DNA from: Gracilariopsis chorda
Taxonomy: Eukaryota > Rhodophyta > Florideophyceae > Gracilariales > Gracilariaceae
Reading direction: 5' to 3'
DNA: 64,000 nt
NCBI GenBank assembly: GCA_003194525.1
Contig: NBIV01000010.1
Coordinates: forward strand, 1 to 64,000
Position 1 is the stretch's first letter. Each line of letters opens with the position of its first letter. The notes below the pieces were generated by a model that saw nothing but the letters and a program-made list of their open reading frames with translations, was not told the DNA's origin and did not search any database. The position numbers were made by a program, and so were the translations under genes. Positions 9,536-19,276 of the stretch are shown piece by piece.

Positions 9536-12500
9536 TTAATCTATATTCAAGACCGCCGCAAACAAATCTTTGTAGTCTTCGGAGCCACTCTCTAACCTTA
9601 ACACCCCAAGGCGACTCTTCGGGCTAATATTCTCTGCCCTCAGCTCCGGGCCTTCCAAGAAGAACGGCGACACAACATCCGGATTTACCCGGAATGTGAC
9701 ATCTGTGCCCGAGTTTCTGTCCTCGCTCTGCTTGGCACGACGAGCGAGGTACACCATTATAGCGACGGCCAGCATCAAGGCCCCAGCTGCCAGAACGGCC
9801 CCAATCCAACCTCTGGCGCCGTCGGCCTGCATCAATTTGACAACGCCGATTGCCAGAGCAGACCAGAAGACCATTGCACCATTCACGCTGTTTCCGATCA
9901 ACAGCATGGATTCCGCAACATTCCCCAATGTGTGCGCCGCTGCCTGATTTGGCCCTTGTTCACCGTCGGGATCATAGGCGCGGCAGCTAGCTTGGGCAAC
10001 GCCACCGAAGACAAGGAGAGCTGTCGATAATCCAATTGAGATCCCAATAGCCCCTGCCACAGCCCCTACAAGAGCTCGTTGTCCAAGGGCAAGACCGCTG
10101 GCAAGGGGCCATATGACTGCCACAAGCCCGATCACGACAGTCTCCAGTCCGGCTTCTCGTCGGGCTTGGGCCGCGCGAAGTATCCACTCGGTTGCAGTGG
10201 ACGCAATTGCTCCAGACCCGGGTCGACACTTCTTTCTCATTGCGTCTCGTGCGTGGCGGGCGCCGAGTACCATCGTTGCAATAAACAACATTACTCCCCA
10301 AACCCCGACTCCCATGGAAAGGAAGACCAGTCTTTCCGAGATGTCAACCATATCCACATCTGTGATATGCCTCGATGGGCTCAAAGTATTCGTGCCTCCG
10401 AGCGAGCGGGATCCTGGCAGTAACCCGGTCTCTTGCAGCAGTACCCATTTCAATACCAGGCAGCACACGAGCCCACAAACCCCAAGCAAAGCTGCGCACA
10501 TTGTCCAGAAGCCCTGTGTGAAACCCTTTAGTCGCGAAGAGTCATCCATACCGACTCCTGATAATCCACAAAGTTCGTTAATGGCATGTGCGCCTTCCAT
10601 AATACGACCAACACAGCATATTGCGAGAACGGGAGCCATGGTGCACAGCATTCCGAGGGCACATAGACCAATCCCGTAAGCTCGAAGTAGGGTGTACGAC
10701 ACCGAAGTCGCCAAAATGACAACGACAACGCCTCCTACCGTCGATAGGAGACCCATCCCCAGGGCTTCCGTAAGGTACGCGCCATCCTTGTCCGTCGTCT
10801 TCTTCATTACCCGCTGAACACAGGATTCTATGACGCCTGTACCTTGTTCCACAGATAGGCCATACAGAACAGTACAAATACTCCCAAGTAACACGCACAG
10901 GAACACGCGCAACGGGATTTGAGACACTCGAGGGAACTCAAAGCCATGCGAATCCAGAGGCTGATATCGCACCTTGTTGAGATTCAGCACGGGGAATTCA
11001 CGGGTTCTGTCGTTCTCACCTTCCGTGACAAGACGACGCGGTCTGCACCTCCTGGCTGCATTCGCCGTAGTTAACGGTGGCAGCTCGTACCTGCCAATGG
11101 TTGCGCCGGCAGCTTTCTGAAAGCTTGATCTTGATCCGAAGAGGGACCAACTCAGTGCTGCGGCACTGACGATAGTGAGAAGCGCAGCAGCGAGAATATT
11201 CATGCGTAGCGGTCGGATTACGCTGCACAGAGCTGCACCTCGATCATTTCCATTTCCGACTCTTTTGGGCATAGCCGTGTAGAGTGTGCTAATGACGGCA
11301 ATAACCAAAGAGACCAAGCCCAGAATAAATGGCAAAGCAACGAAGGCGGTGTTCGATTCTAATGCTTTGAACGAGGGGTATCTGCTTAAAAGGCTCTGAT
11401 CGCGGCAGATGCTTACCGCAAGTGATACCTTCACCCCGCCTCGGTATAGAACACATTCCTTGTCCAATGCCAGATGGTTAAACACACAAGTAGCAAAAGG
11501 ATTGCTGTAGAAGAACGGAAGAGAGGCACCGAGGATCGCTGTAGATGTGATAGCAGCTGCGTAAACTGCGAACCCTTGGGCCACCATTCCTCCAATATGG
11601 CCTATGTTAGAGGCGACAAGATTCGCGACCGACGTGATCATGTACTGAGGAGTGATGGCAACCACTTGGTGGAACTGGTTTCGGCTGGCTTGACTATGGT
11701 CTTTAAGGTTGTCATCAGCCTTCAAAGAAGTCTCGAAAAGACCGCCTGTTATGCGAATCATGAGTGCAATAACGGCCGAGCCTATGACAAACCCTGAGAG
11801 TGCACGAACGTCGCGAACGATGATATACGAGAGGGCAAAGCCACCCAGAACAGAAGCAATTGTTGCGATAACAATAGATGAAGCGGTGCTCAAGGCAAGG
11901 AGGATGGCTTTGGGGACAGAAGAAATCATAAGTGCGGCTGCACGAAGACTACCCGCTGCCGATATTGACTGACTGAGCAAAGTGGCGACGGAAGTGATGA
12001 CAGCACCGAACAAGAAACAGGCGCCCATTCTCCAGTTGTTGGTGAAGGATAAGAGCAGGAAAATAGCGATGACGACTGGGAAGAAGTACTTGAATTGGTG
12101 TAAGAGAGTTGTGTTGGTAGTATGTTTGACCAATGCTGCGAGGCTTTGAACGGCATGGTTTCCAGTGCTTCTCTTCTTGATGAGAACGACATGAATGCAG
12201 AACACACAGACGCCAAGGGAGGCGACAGCCAAAGCAACCCAGGCGTAGCGAAGCGGGGCTTCAAAAGGAACGACGCGGAAGCGATAGTTGTGAGACGGCA
12301 AGGAGGAGCGATCGATCTTGTCGCACATGCCCAAGTTACAAGACGTAGTGGTGGTGGCTAGGGAAAGGGCAACGATGAAGAAAATGGCTGAAAGTATGGC
12401 GGCAAGAATGGTAGGCTTGTGGTGGTGCGGACTGTCAGTGATGAGAGGGGTCGGTAGATCATAGACCCTGAGAGAAGTGAGAATGAGACTCTCAGGATCG

Positions 12501-12619
12501 TGCTGGAGACGAACTCCAAAGTCATTGACGTCGACCGGTTGATAGCCGTCATAGCGGGCTGCGGGACTGAGACCGAGACGGTGAGCTTCGTAGGGGTCAT
12601 TGTTTTGCGGATTATCCAT
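9536..12619 (-). CDS. Membrane pyrophosphatase-like protein, catalytic sites lost
   Basis: An uninterrupted 1027-codon ORF, ATG at 12619, TAA at 9536, no intron. The protein has roughly 16 hydrophobic segments and a soluble N-terminus of about 65 residues. Segments line up with H+-translocating membrane pyrophosphatases: GGLFETSLKADDN (residues ~292-304) with the family's GG-F/Y-TKAADVGAD loop, SNIGHIGGMVAQGF (~337-350) with DN-GD-AGM-ADLF, GRIMEGAHAINEL (~671-683) with GP-SDNAGGIAEM, and AAAHTLGNVAESM (~894-906) with the last GDT-GDP-KD loop. In active enzymes these loops carry the aspartates and lysines that bind Mg-pyrophosphate; nearly all are replaced here. It is also about 250 residues longer than the usual ~760. 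An intact but probably non-catalytic paralogue, located in an internal membrane by family analogy. Identification rests on motif spacing, not a search. Confidence 0.7.
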   Translation of the reverse strand: MDNPQNNDPYEAHRLGLSPAARYDGYQPVDVNDFGVRLQHDPESLILTSLRVYDLPTPLITDSPHHHKPTILAAILSAIFFIVALSLATTTTSCNLGMCDKIDRSSLPSHNYRFRVVPFEAPLRYAWVALAVASLGVCVFCIHVVLIKKRSTGNHAVQSLAALVKHTTNTTLLHQFKYFFPVVIAIFLLLSFTNNWRMGACFLFGAVITSVATLLSQSISAAGSLRAAALMISSVPKAILLALSTASSIVIATIASVLGGFALSYIIVRDVRALSGFVIGSAVIALMIRITGGLFETSLKADDNLKDHSQASRNQFHQVVAITPQYMITSVANLVASNIGHIGGMVAQGFAVYAAAITSTAILGASLPFFYSNPFATCVFNHLALDKECVLYRGGVKVSLAVSICRDQSLLSRYPSFKALESNTAFVALPFILGLVSLVIAVISTLYTAMPKRVGNGNDRGAALCSVIRPLRMNILAAALLTIVSAAALSWSLFGSRSSFQKAAGATIGRYELPPLTTANAARRCRPRRLVTEGENDRTREFPVLNLNKVRYQPLDSHGFEFPRVSQIPLRVFLCVLLGSICTVLYGLSVEQGTGVIESCVQRVMKKTTDKDGAYLTEALGMGLLSTVGGVVVVILATSVSYTLLRAYGIGLCALGMLCTMAPVLAICCVGRIMEGAHAINELCGLSGVGMDDSSRLKGFTQGFWTMCAALLGVCGLVCCLVLKWVLLQETGLLPGSRSLGGTNTLSPSRHITDVDMVDISERLVFLSMGVGVWGVMLFIATMVLGARHARDAMRKKCRPGSGAIASTATEWILRAAQARREAGLETVVIGLVAVIWPLASGLALGQRALVGAVAGAIGISIGLSTALLVFGGVAQASCRAYDPDGEQGPNQAAAHTLGNVAESMLLIGNSVNGAMVFWSALAIGVVKLMQADGARGWIGAVLAAGALMLAVAIMVYLARRAKQSEDRNSGTDVTFRVNPDVVSPFFLEGPELRAENISPKSRLGVLRLESGSEDYKDLFAAVLNID

Positions 12620-13553
12620 AGTTTACCAATGAGTGTATTGGCCGGGAGCGAGGCAAAAGCAAGAATCACAAGATGAAATGCTACTGAGAACAAAAGCGAA
12701 GAAGCTTGCTTGCGGAAGAGTGCAGGTGCGAAGGGGGTGTCGAGAGGTAGAGACTGGAAGCGTCATGGCGACGGGAGATTTATAGCGATCGGAGCCGATG
12801 TGGCAGCGGAAGATTATCAGCACGGACGAGTATGAGCGCAGTTATGATACGGTGATAGTACGAAATGGCAGCGGGAGCGGAATGAGCCACGCACAAGAAG
12901 GGTGATCACCGACGCTGATGGGGGAATGCAGCACGAGCAGATGAATGCATTCCGAGGGATGGGTGCAAGAGATAGCGGTGAGATGCATGCATTCTGCACG
13001 CGGAACTGCGAATGCATTTCGGCCAACTGACAGCGAATGCATCGCGGGTGCGTGCAGGTGGCGCGGACGAAGGATGAGGGGCAGTATCTGAGGCGGAGAG
13101 ATGCTGTGAGGGGGCGAGCGAAGCGCCGCGCATGGGCGCAGTGTAAACAAAACCCAATCAGTGCGGGGTGGAGCGGCCCATTGCGCGTGCAGAGCGGGCG
13201 GAGAAGGTGCGATGGCTGCAGCGGCCAATGGGGCGGGCACAGGTTGCACACGTACGAAAACGTGGCGCTTCTCTTGCGCGAGCGCCGCGGTCTCTTGCAA
13301 GCGCGATAGCTGCAGCTCCGGTTGGCGTGGGAGAGGACTCCGCGCAGAGCGTTTATCGCCGAGGGCGCATCTCGCTTTCTCCAATTAATGGTGTACATCT
13401 ACGCTTTACCGCGTCTTTTCACCTACTAAACTCTTAACAACAAACTTCACATACCAACGCTAGATATGTCTCCTCCTAAACAGGCCGCCAAGTCAGATAC
13501 CTCCAATACAAAAATCCCTCAATCCCACACGTCCCACAATAGCACATCAGCCC
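12620..13553. promoter_or_regulatory. 5' region of the pyrophosphatase-like gene with GAATGCAT cluster
   Basis: Non-coding by my reading; overlapping frames on both strands look like GC-rich chance ORFs. The octamer GAATGCAT or its complement occurs at 12943-12950 (in the palindrome GAATGCATTC), 12987-12994, 13010-13017 and 13035-13042, four times in about 100 bases. The core ATGCAT is self-complementary. Placed 320-420 bases upstream of the start codon at 12619, it could be a factor-binding cluster. Confidence 0.4.
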
Positions 13554-14960
13554 TCATCCACCACCACCGCCGCCAGCGGAGGCGGAGGCGGAGGCGGAGG
13601 CGGAGGCGGAGGCGGAGGCGCCGCCGCCGCCGCCGCCAGCAACGGCAGCAGCAGCAGCAGCAGCAGCAGCAGCTGCTGCTGCTGCCTTTTCCTCATGCTT
13701 TCTCACATGCTTTTGCATGTTGTTCTTTCTCCCAAAGCTCTTGCCACACGTATCGCACCTGAACGGCCTCTCGCCCTTGTGCGTCACTGAAAAGTGCTCC
13801 TTAAGATGACTCTTCCATCGAAACGCCTTTCCACACAGTTCACATGAAAACGGTTTGTGTTTCTCATGTACCAGACGAACATGATTACCCAGCGTACTTC
13901 GCCACATAAAAGTGCAGTCACACTTGGGGCAACGAAACGTTCCACTATGTTCATGTACCACGCGAATGTGATTCTGCAGAGTCACTTGATTGCGTAGCCA
14001 TCGTAAACAGTGCTGACACTGCACGTTCTTCCCGTCCTTCCGCTTGTTACGGGAGCTGCTTGCAGCACCATTCGTCGCCGGCGTCGACCTCTGCACCGGC
14101 AACGGCGACGGCGCTGGTGCTGGTGGAGGAGGCAGAGCCCGAGGTGGGGGCGGAGGCGGAGGCGGAGGCGGAGGCGGAGGCGGAGGCGGAGGCGGCGGCG
14201 GCACAAGCACGAGTGAACCAGCTGGCGCCAGCGCCGGCGGCGGCGCGAGAACGGGCGCAGGAGCAGCTGCGCCCGGCCGTGGGCGCGGCGGTGGTACATG
14301 CGGCTGCGTCCGACTTGGCGGCAGCACGCGCGGCGGCGGCGGCAGCGGTGCCGCATCGAACGCCACGCCGCCAATAGACGGCAGCGCGTTCGGAAGCGGC
14401 CATGAAGAAGAGCCGGGCAAGTGAGTGGGCGGCGGAGGCAAGCGTGGTGAAGGAGACGGTGAAGGCGACAGACGCGCCGAAACGTCTACAATGTAGTCCG
14501 GTTTGGGTGCATGACGGAGAAGATGTGACAGGTCGGAGCGCGTGGGACCGCGCGACAGGGAGAGGGTGTTGGGCGCTGTGGAGGGGACGCGCACGGTACG
14601 TGCGGTGAAGGTGGTGTGTAGGCTGCGTTGCGCGGGGCTGCTGAGCACGTCGAGAGGGACGCGACCGGCGGAGTCCTCGATGATATCTACGTGTGGGGAG
14701 GCGTCGTGGGGACGGGGGCGCTTGGGCGGGCGGGGAGGGAAGGGATGGTAGGGAAGAGGCGGATGGTCGCGAGGGTGGGAGGTGGAGGAGTCGAGAAGGG
14801 GTGGGGGAGGAGGGAGGCGACGCGCGGAGTAAGCACGCTCGAAGCCAAAGGCGGGCGCCAGTCCGGGCTGCAGCGCGATTGGCAGCTCCGGGACGGGCGG
14901 GCGGGGGCGCGTGTCCGTGAGCGATGAGAAGGCGCTCTTGAAACTGGGCAGCACGGACAT
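13554..14960 (-). CDS. C2H2 zinc-finger protein, four fingers
   Basis: Intronless 468-codon ORF, ATG at 14960. The first ~310 residues are Pro/Ser/Arg-rich and contain a run of about 22 prolines. Four C2H2 fingers follow at residues ~313-421: CQHC...HIRVVH, CPKC...HVRLVH, CELC...HFSVTH and CDTC...HVRKH, all with a 12-residue Cys-His spacing and 7-residue linkers, two of them (KGERPFR-type) close to the classical linker. The C-terminus is homopolymeric: about 15 alanines, then glycine blocks and a Ser-Ala repeat. A nuclear DNA-binding regulator is the natural reading; targets unknown. The repeat-rich tails are in unstable GC-rich microsatellites and probably vary in length among individuals. 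Confidence 0.9.
   Translation of the reverse strand: MSVLPSFKSAFSSLTDTRPRPPVPELPIALQPGLAPAFGFERAYSARRLPPPPPLLDSSTSHPRDHPPLPYHPFPPRPPKRPRPHDASPHVDIIEDSAGRVPLDVLSSPAQRSLHTTFTARTVRVPSTAPNTLSLSRGPTRSDLSHLLRHAPKPDYIVDVSARLSPSPSPSPRLPPPPTHLPGSSSWPLPNALPSIGGVAFDAAPLPPPPRVLPPSRTQPHVPPPRPRPGAAAPAPVLAPPPALAPAGSLVLVPPPPPPPPPPPPPPPPPPPPRALPPPPAPAPSPLPVQRSTPATNGAASSSRNKRKDGKNVQCQHCLRWLRNQVTLQNHIRVVHEHSGTFRCPKCDCTFMWRSTLGNHVRLVHEKHKPFSCELCGKAFRWKSHLKEHFSVTHKGERPFRCDTCGKSFGRKNNMQKHVRKHEEKAAAAAAAAAAAAAAVAGGGGGGASASASASASASASAGGGGGG
13574..13688. repeat. GGCGGA hexamer array and CAG/CTG tract
   Basis: Eight or so GGCGGA units (about 13576-13621), then GCC triplets, then CAG repeats turning into CTG repeats (about 13646-13685). 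The CAG and CTG parts are complementary and can fold back. All of it is inside the C-terminal coding region of the four-finger gene, where it codes for Gly, Ser-Ala and Ala runs. Confidence 0.85.
14145..14202. repeat. Second GGCGGA hexamer array
   Basis: The same GGCGGA hexamer repeated about eight times, inside the same gene as the array at 13574-13688, but read in another frame so that it codes for the long proline run. Confidence 0.85.
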
Positions 14961-15253
14961 GGCTCCGAGCGGCCGCGCGGCGGAGGAAGAGGGGGGAGGG
15001 GGGAGAGGGGGTTGCGCGGGCGAGTGCGCGGGGAGGACGGTGGTGGAGCGGTGGAGCGATGGACGAGGGCGGTGGAAGTGGCAAAAAGGTCAACGGAAGT
15101 GCGTCGGAGCGCGTATTAACTTCTGCACGTGCTCGCCACGGCCCTTTACGAGTGACGCGGTTCGGCAGTTCCTCTCCCACAGAGCGTGTTACGCTCTCTC
15201 TCCACCGCGCCACGTCGCCACGCTGTGCCCCTTTTCGCCGCGCTGTAACGTTT
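14961..15253. other. Spacer between C2H2 and bHLH genes
   Basis: About 290 bases, GC-rich, non-coding. It must hold the promoter of the four-finger gene (whose start is at 14960) and the 3' end of the bHLH gene, both on the - strand. No clear TATA box. Confidence 0.5.
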
Positions 15254-15928
15254 CTACGAGCGCGGATGCGCAGAATGCGCGTCCTGCAGCTGCGACAAGA
15301 CCGCGATGGCATGGTCGATGATTTGCGCCTTCGACTTGACCACGACGCCCGCCGGCGGTTCCGGCAACACGCGTCTCAGCAGCTCCATCTTCTCGTTGAG
15401 CTTAGCGCGTGATCGACGCGTATGGATCTTGTGAAATTCTCTTCGCCGCTTGCTGCGCTGGTCGCCGCCGCCTCCACTGCTGCCGCGCTTTCCGGCGGCG
15501 CTCACGCTCGGCATCGCCGTCCATAACGCGTTCGCCGTGCTGCCTCCGCCGCAATTGCTGGCGGTTCCGTCGCTGATGGCGTCGCTGATGGCTTCGCTGA
15601 TGGCGTCGGTGCAGACGGGCGCCGGGGCTGCTTCTGGTGGCGGTGGTGTGGAGGCGGGCACATGTCCCTCCGCAGCGTCTAGCTGCAGATCCGGCACAGA
15701 TAGCAGGTCGAGAAGCAAGTCGCATGAGTATGCATCCAGCTCCGCCGCGGTAGCGCCTCCGCTGTGCCCCTCGCCCACGCCCAGACGTCCGAACAAGTCA
15801 CAAGCAGCGCGGTCCACCAGCTCATCGTTGTGCGGCGCGCCTAACAGGGGGTTCATGTGTGCTGTTGGTGTTGAGAGCATGCGGCGAGCGTGTTGCGCGG
15901 GTGCTGTCTGATCGCAAGAGCGATGCAT
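15254..15928 (-). CDS. Atypical bHLH transcription factor
   Basis: Intronless 224-codon ORF, ATG at 15928. A basic helix-loop-helix domain sits at residues ~157-215: RSKRRREFHKIHTRRSR (basic), KLNEKMELLRRVLP (helix 1), a short loop and KSKAQIIDHAIAVLSQLQ (helix 2). The LNEKM and SKAQIIDHAI parts are very close to plant and algal bHLH proteins. The Glu of the H-E-R triad that contacts the E-box is replaced: in the alignment anchored on LNEKM, Thr stands at that place. So it may bind another site or act as a partner subunit. Upstream is an acidic, Ser/Gly-rich region with a 12-bp DNA repeat giving DAISEAISDAISD. An in-frame Met at residue 17 could be an alternative start. Confidence 0.9.
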   Translation of the reverse strand: MHRSCDQTAPAQHARRMLSTPTAHMNPLLGAPHNDELVDRAACDLFGRLGVGEGHSGGATAAELDAYSCDLLLDLLSVPDLQLDAAEGHVPASTPPPPEAAPAPVCTDAISEAISDAISDGTASNCGGGSTANALWTAMPSVSAAGKRGSSGGGGDQRSKRRREFHKIHTRRSRAKLNEKMELLRRVLPEPPAGVVVKSKAQIIDHAIAVLSQLQDAHSAHPRS

Positions 15929-18795
15929 AACGACAGTCGTGACGGGATGGCAGTGCTGTTGTTAACGCGCTCATGACTTGTTGTATGCGTGAGGTTCGGC
16001 GAGGGAGGGTGCGCTGTGAATTTAGGGTGCGTTCAAGTTCAAGTGCTAACGCTCGTTGGAGTGGTTTGCGCTTTGTAAATTTGAGCTTCACGACGCTTGC
16101 AGACGAGCTCAAATGTTCAACTTGGGTTTTAAACTTTGAATATGTCAACGTAGCCAAACACACACTTGTAGTAGAAAGGTAGAGCTACTTGAAGTGCAGT
16201 GATGCGGCGTGTTGCCGAAATATTTGCAAGTCCCGTGGGTACCGTTGGTACCTTTGGTAGACACAGCATGCTTGCTTGCGCTTCAAAGTTTTGAGTTCAT
16301 CTTGGACTCAATGAGTGAATGAAATACTCGGGTGTAAACAAGACGTCTTGTACGTGCAGATTCGGTATACCACACGTGTACTTCATACACGTCGTACTGT
16401 ACTGTTGGGCACGTCTTGAGGTTTTTGTTTCGCTGCGACAAGCTGGGGCTGTCTATGTAGAGCGCGCTGTCGAGCAACGTGTGCACACTTTCTGATGGCT
16501 GGTGGGCAGTGATGACGCCGCTTTGACTTGTTCACTCTTAACGCAAGCGCGCGTGTTGCATTATCATGCTTTGCGGGGCGCGCGCGCCGGTGTAAACAGC
16601 GCTTTTTACGCGGAACGGGGAAGCACCTTACACCGCTGCGTTTGGGCGCAGTGAACCGAAAACAAATGAATAAACGCTCAACAACGTGTTGTTCTTGTTA
16701 TTACACACGCGCGTAGAGCGCCTCATTTGTGCGCCCATTGCGCGGCGCGGCGGCGCGCGACAGATGTTTGTTGTACAAACGGGTGTTCCAAAAAAAAGGC
16801 GAAAAAAAATGAAGCGCTCAAACACAGTAGCCGAAAAGCAACAACGGAAAAAAAAAGAATGGGCGCATGTCGCAGCTTACAGCGTCACGCATGGTTGACA
16901 CCAACAAAGAACACAACGCGCCGTTTCACTTGGTCGACGCAGTGGAAGATGTCAGCATACGAAAGCGAAAGCTGACGAGCGAGTGCCGTCAGTGGCGCGC
17001 TGCACCGTCCTGCTTGCGGGTAGCTCGCGGCGGTTTGCGCGCGCGCTCGCCGGGTGGGCGACACGGCGCGGCGCCTGCGCGATATCTTAACGTCGTGCCG
17101 ACTCAGGTCGATACGTGCACTCTTTATCTGCATATCTCAACTGCTTAAGTGCTGCGGACGAATGGCAAACGGCACAGTGGAAGAGAGCGCACAGTGCATT
17201 GCGTGCCGTTCGGCCCACTCGCGCCCTACGCCATGGTCCATGGTGGCCGCAGCCTCCACCGCCGCGCACTTTTCTGCGTCGTGTTCCCTTTGCTTTGCCG
17301 TTCACGCTTCGCACAGCTGTCTCGTGTGCCAACGTCGCGAACAGAGCACAACTTTTTGGCCAAAGCTTTGTGATACTGTACACCGAGCAGAGTGAGAAAA
17401 CACTTGGTACCGACGGTTGCCAGCTCCATCATCGACGCAACGATATGTGCATTCGATCGATGCCGAATACCACATGCACTCGCCGTCGGTACATGAGCTT
17501 CGTTTGCTTTCAAACTTTCCAAAGGTCGCCGCCAGCAACCAAAACGCATCGCTCATACTATGGAACTAATCGAAATATCATGGAAGAGTAGTGATTGTGT
17601 GTCTTGTCCTGTAATGTGTCTGTACATCTGTAACTGCCTACTCTTAATCGCTCGACGTGCCTCGTTCTCACAACTGCACACTTTATTTTTAGAAAGACAT
17701 ACATGATGTTTCAAGCGCACGCATGAACGAAAAAGAAAAATCGTATCCAAATTGCGCTATCTACCTGCGCATTGCTCACAACGCATTCTCTCATACGCGC
17801 ATCAACGCATATACGGCGACACACCAGCGCACGCACCCTCCACGCCCGTGACTCACGCATTGCTAAACCTGCGCTGGCACACCTGCCGCAACTCGTCAGC
17901 ACACCGCACAACGCACAGAAAACGCACGCCACACACCAAAAAGAAGCATCCATAGCGTTTTCTTTCTTTACACTTATTTTAATGTATATTTTCACGTGCA
18001 CGATGCTACGATGGTTATGCTTTTCTCTTGCGAGAACGATTTTAAAGAGCGATGGCGAAAGTAGAGCACACGAGGGGGGAGACAGACGATGTGGTGTTAT
18101 CGTTCATGTGGCGATTTGTAACCGGTTAGCGTTCGCAATTAGCAATGCACAAGTAAAGATTCATCGTAATATGACTCCAAAGCACCTGCACGCCACCGGA
18201 TGCGCCACAGCAGCCACTCAACAACAGAATGACACAACACACGCGGTGGTCGAGAGACTCCGCGAATGCGCACACCACTAACTACCCTTGGTATGAGAAA
18301 TGCGCTCCCGGCAACAGTGGAGACCCCCGTCTGCGTGGCGCGAGCCTTGTTTCATAGCCAAACACCACACAGGGCGGCGGATATGACGTTGGGTCCGGCG
18401 TGCGCATCACGCGCGCAGAAGCCAAACCTGCTGAGGCGGCAGCCGAGTACGGGTTGGGTGGCGCGTACAGTAATGGAGATAACATGTCAACAACGATAGG
18501 CACACATACACACGTACACGAATATATGTAAAAGTGCCAGCAGACAAGGCGACACATTCCTGCCACGCCAGGTAGTTCGGCCATACACACGGACACAGGA
18601 GCAGCGGATGAGGGGGACAGACAAACAAAAAGGGTCGGGATAAAGGACAACAGATAATACCACTAACGACCAACGGGGAGAGCGCGGCACAAGACGACGG
18701 GGAGGGGCGGGGGAGGGGGGACGGGGTGGAAGGATAAGGGGAGAGCATGGAAGGCGGTAAAACAGTGCACGGACACCTGCTAGTGATAATGAAAG
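15929..18795. other. Long intergenic region, no recognised gene
   Basis: 2.9 kb between the bHLH start and the end of the two-finger gene. Many short frames, none with a recognisable domain or coherent protein character. Base composition falls from GC-rich to mixed. A partly palindromic GGTACC-containing motif (GGGTACCGTTGGTACC) lies at 16237-16252; the core TACCGTTGGTAC recurs at about 21898. I see nothing else I can support. Confidence 0.5.
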
Positions 18796-19212
18796 TTACA
18801 AGGGACCATACTTTTTGGTAGAGGATGAGGAGGGGGCAGCGTTCTGATGGGCGGTCTTGACGTGTCGACTGAGCGAAGAACGATGACCAAAGAACTTTCC
18901 GCATCCGTGCGGGCACCTGTGCGGGCGCTTACCCTCGTGGACGGTCTCGACGTGTGCCTCGAGGTGACCGCGACGCTCGAACAGCGAGGGACATTGCGGG
19001 CACTTGAATTGGCGGTTGGACGAGGACGAACGCGAACGCGACGAGGATGAGGACGAGGAGGATGCGTACGACGAATCCGGGTTGGGCTGCGGGGCGGGCG
19101 CCGCGGGTGGTTGCGGGGTTGAACGCGGTGGGCCCGGAATTGACATGACATCATCCCAGTACCGGGAGGTGGTGGAGGAATTATTCTTCGGTGGTTTACC
19201 GTTGCCAGGCAT
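18796..19212 (-). CDS. Small C2H2 protein, two fingers
   Basis: Intronless 138-codon ORF, ATG at 19212, TAA at 18796. The N-terminal 65 residues are Pro/Ser/Arg-rich with a serine run. Two C2H2 fingers follow: CPQC-x12-HVETVH and CPHGC-x12-HVKTAH, the second with three residues between the cysteines. The linker EGKRPHR is like the classical finger linker. The C-terminus is a short Ser-rich tail. Probably a small nuclear DNA- or RNA-binding regulator. The second finger resembles finger 2-3 of the larger C2H2 gene only in general pattern, so I do not claim recent duplication. Confidence 0.85.
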   Translation of the reverse strand: MPGNGKPPKNNSSTTSRYWDDVMSIPGPPRSTPQPPAAPAPQPNPDSSYASSSSSSSSRSRSSSSNRQFKCPQCPSLFERRGHLEAHVETVHEGKRPHRCPHGCGKFFGHRSSLSRHVKTAHQNAAPSSSSTKKYGPL

Positions 19213-19256
19213 TTATAGAGCGGCTGTTAATGGTGGGGGGTGAAGTGGGGGAGGTT

Positions 19257-19276
19257 GGGGGGGGGGGGGGGGGGGG
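19257..19276. repeat. Run of 20 G residues
   Basis: An uninterrupted G tract in the 5' region of the two-finger gene, about 45 bases above its ATG; C tract on the coding strand. It may form G-quadruplex structure and is prone to length error in sequencing. Confidence 0.9.

Noticed and set aside
12817-13398. Long overlapping ORFs on both strands (193, 180 and 90 codons)
   Set aside because: High-GC DNA yields such frames by chance; composition is Cys/Arg/Pro-biased, frames overlap each other and show no domain.
13466-13762. + strand ORF with a long arginine run
   Set aside because: It is the complement of the hexamer and triplet repeats in the C2H2 gene.
14047-15312. 421-codon - strand frame over the C2H2 gene
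   Set aside because: Shadow of the real zinc-finger frame; no Cys-His pattern and biased composition.
16677-16695. Apparent palindrome AACAACGTGTTGTT
   Set aside because: The centre is not symmetrical when complemented.
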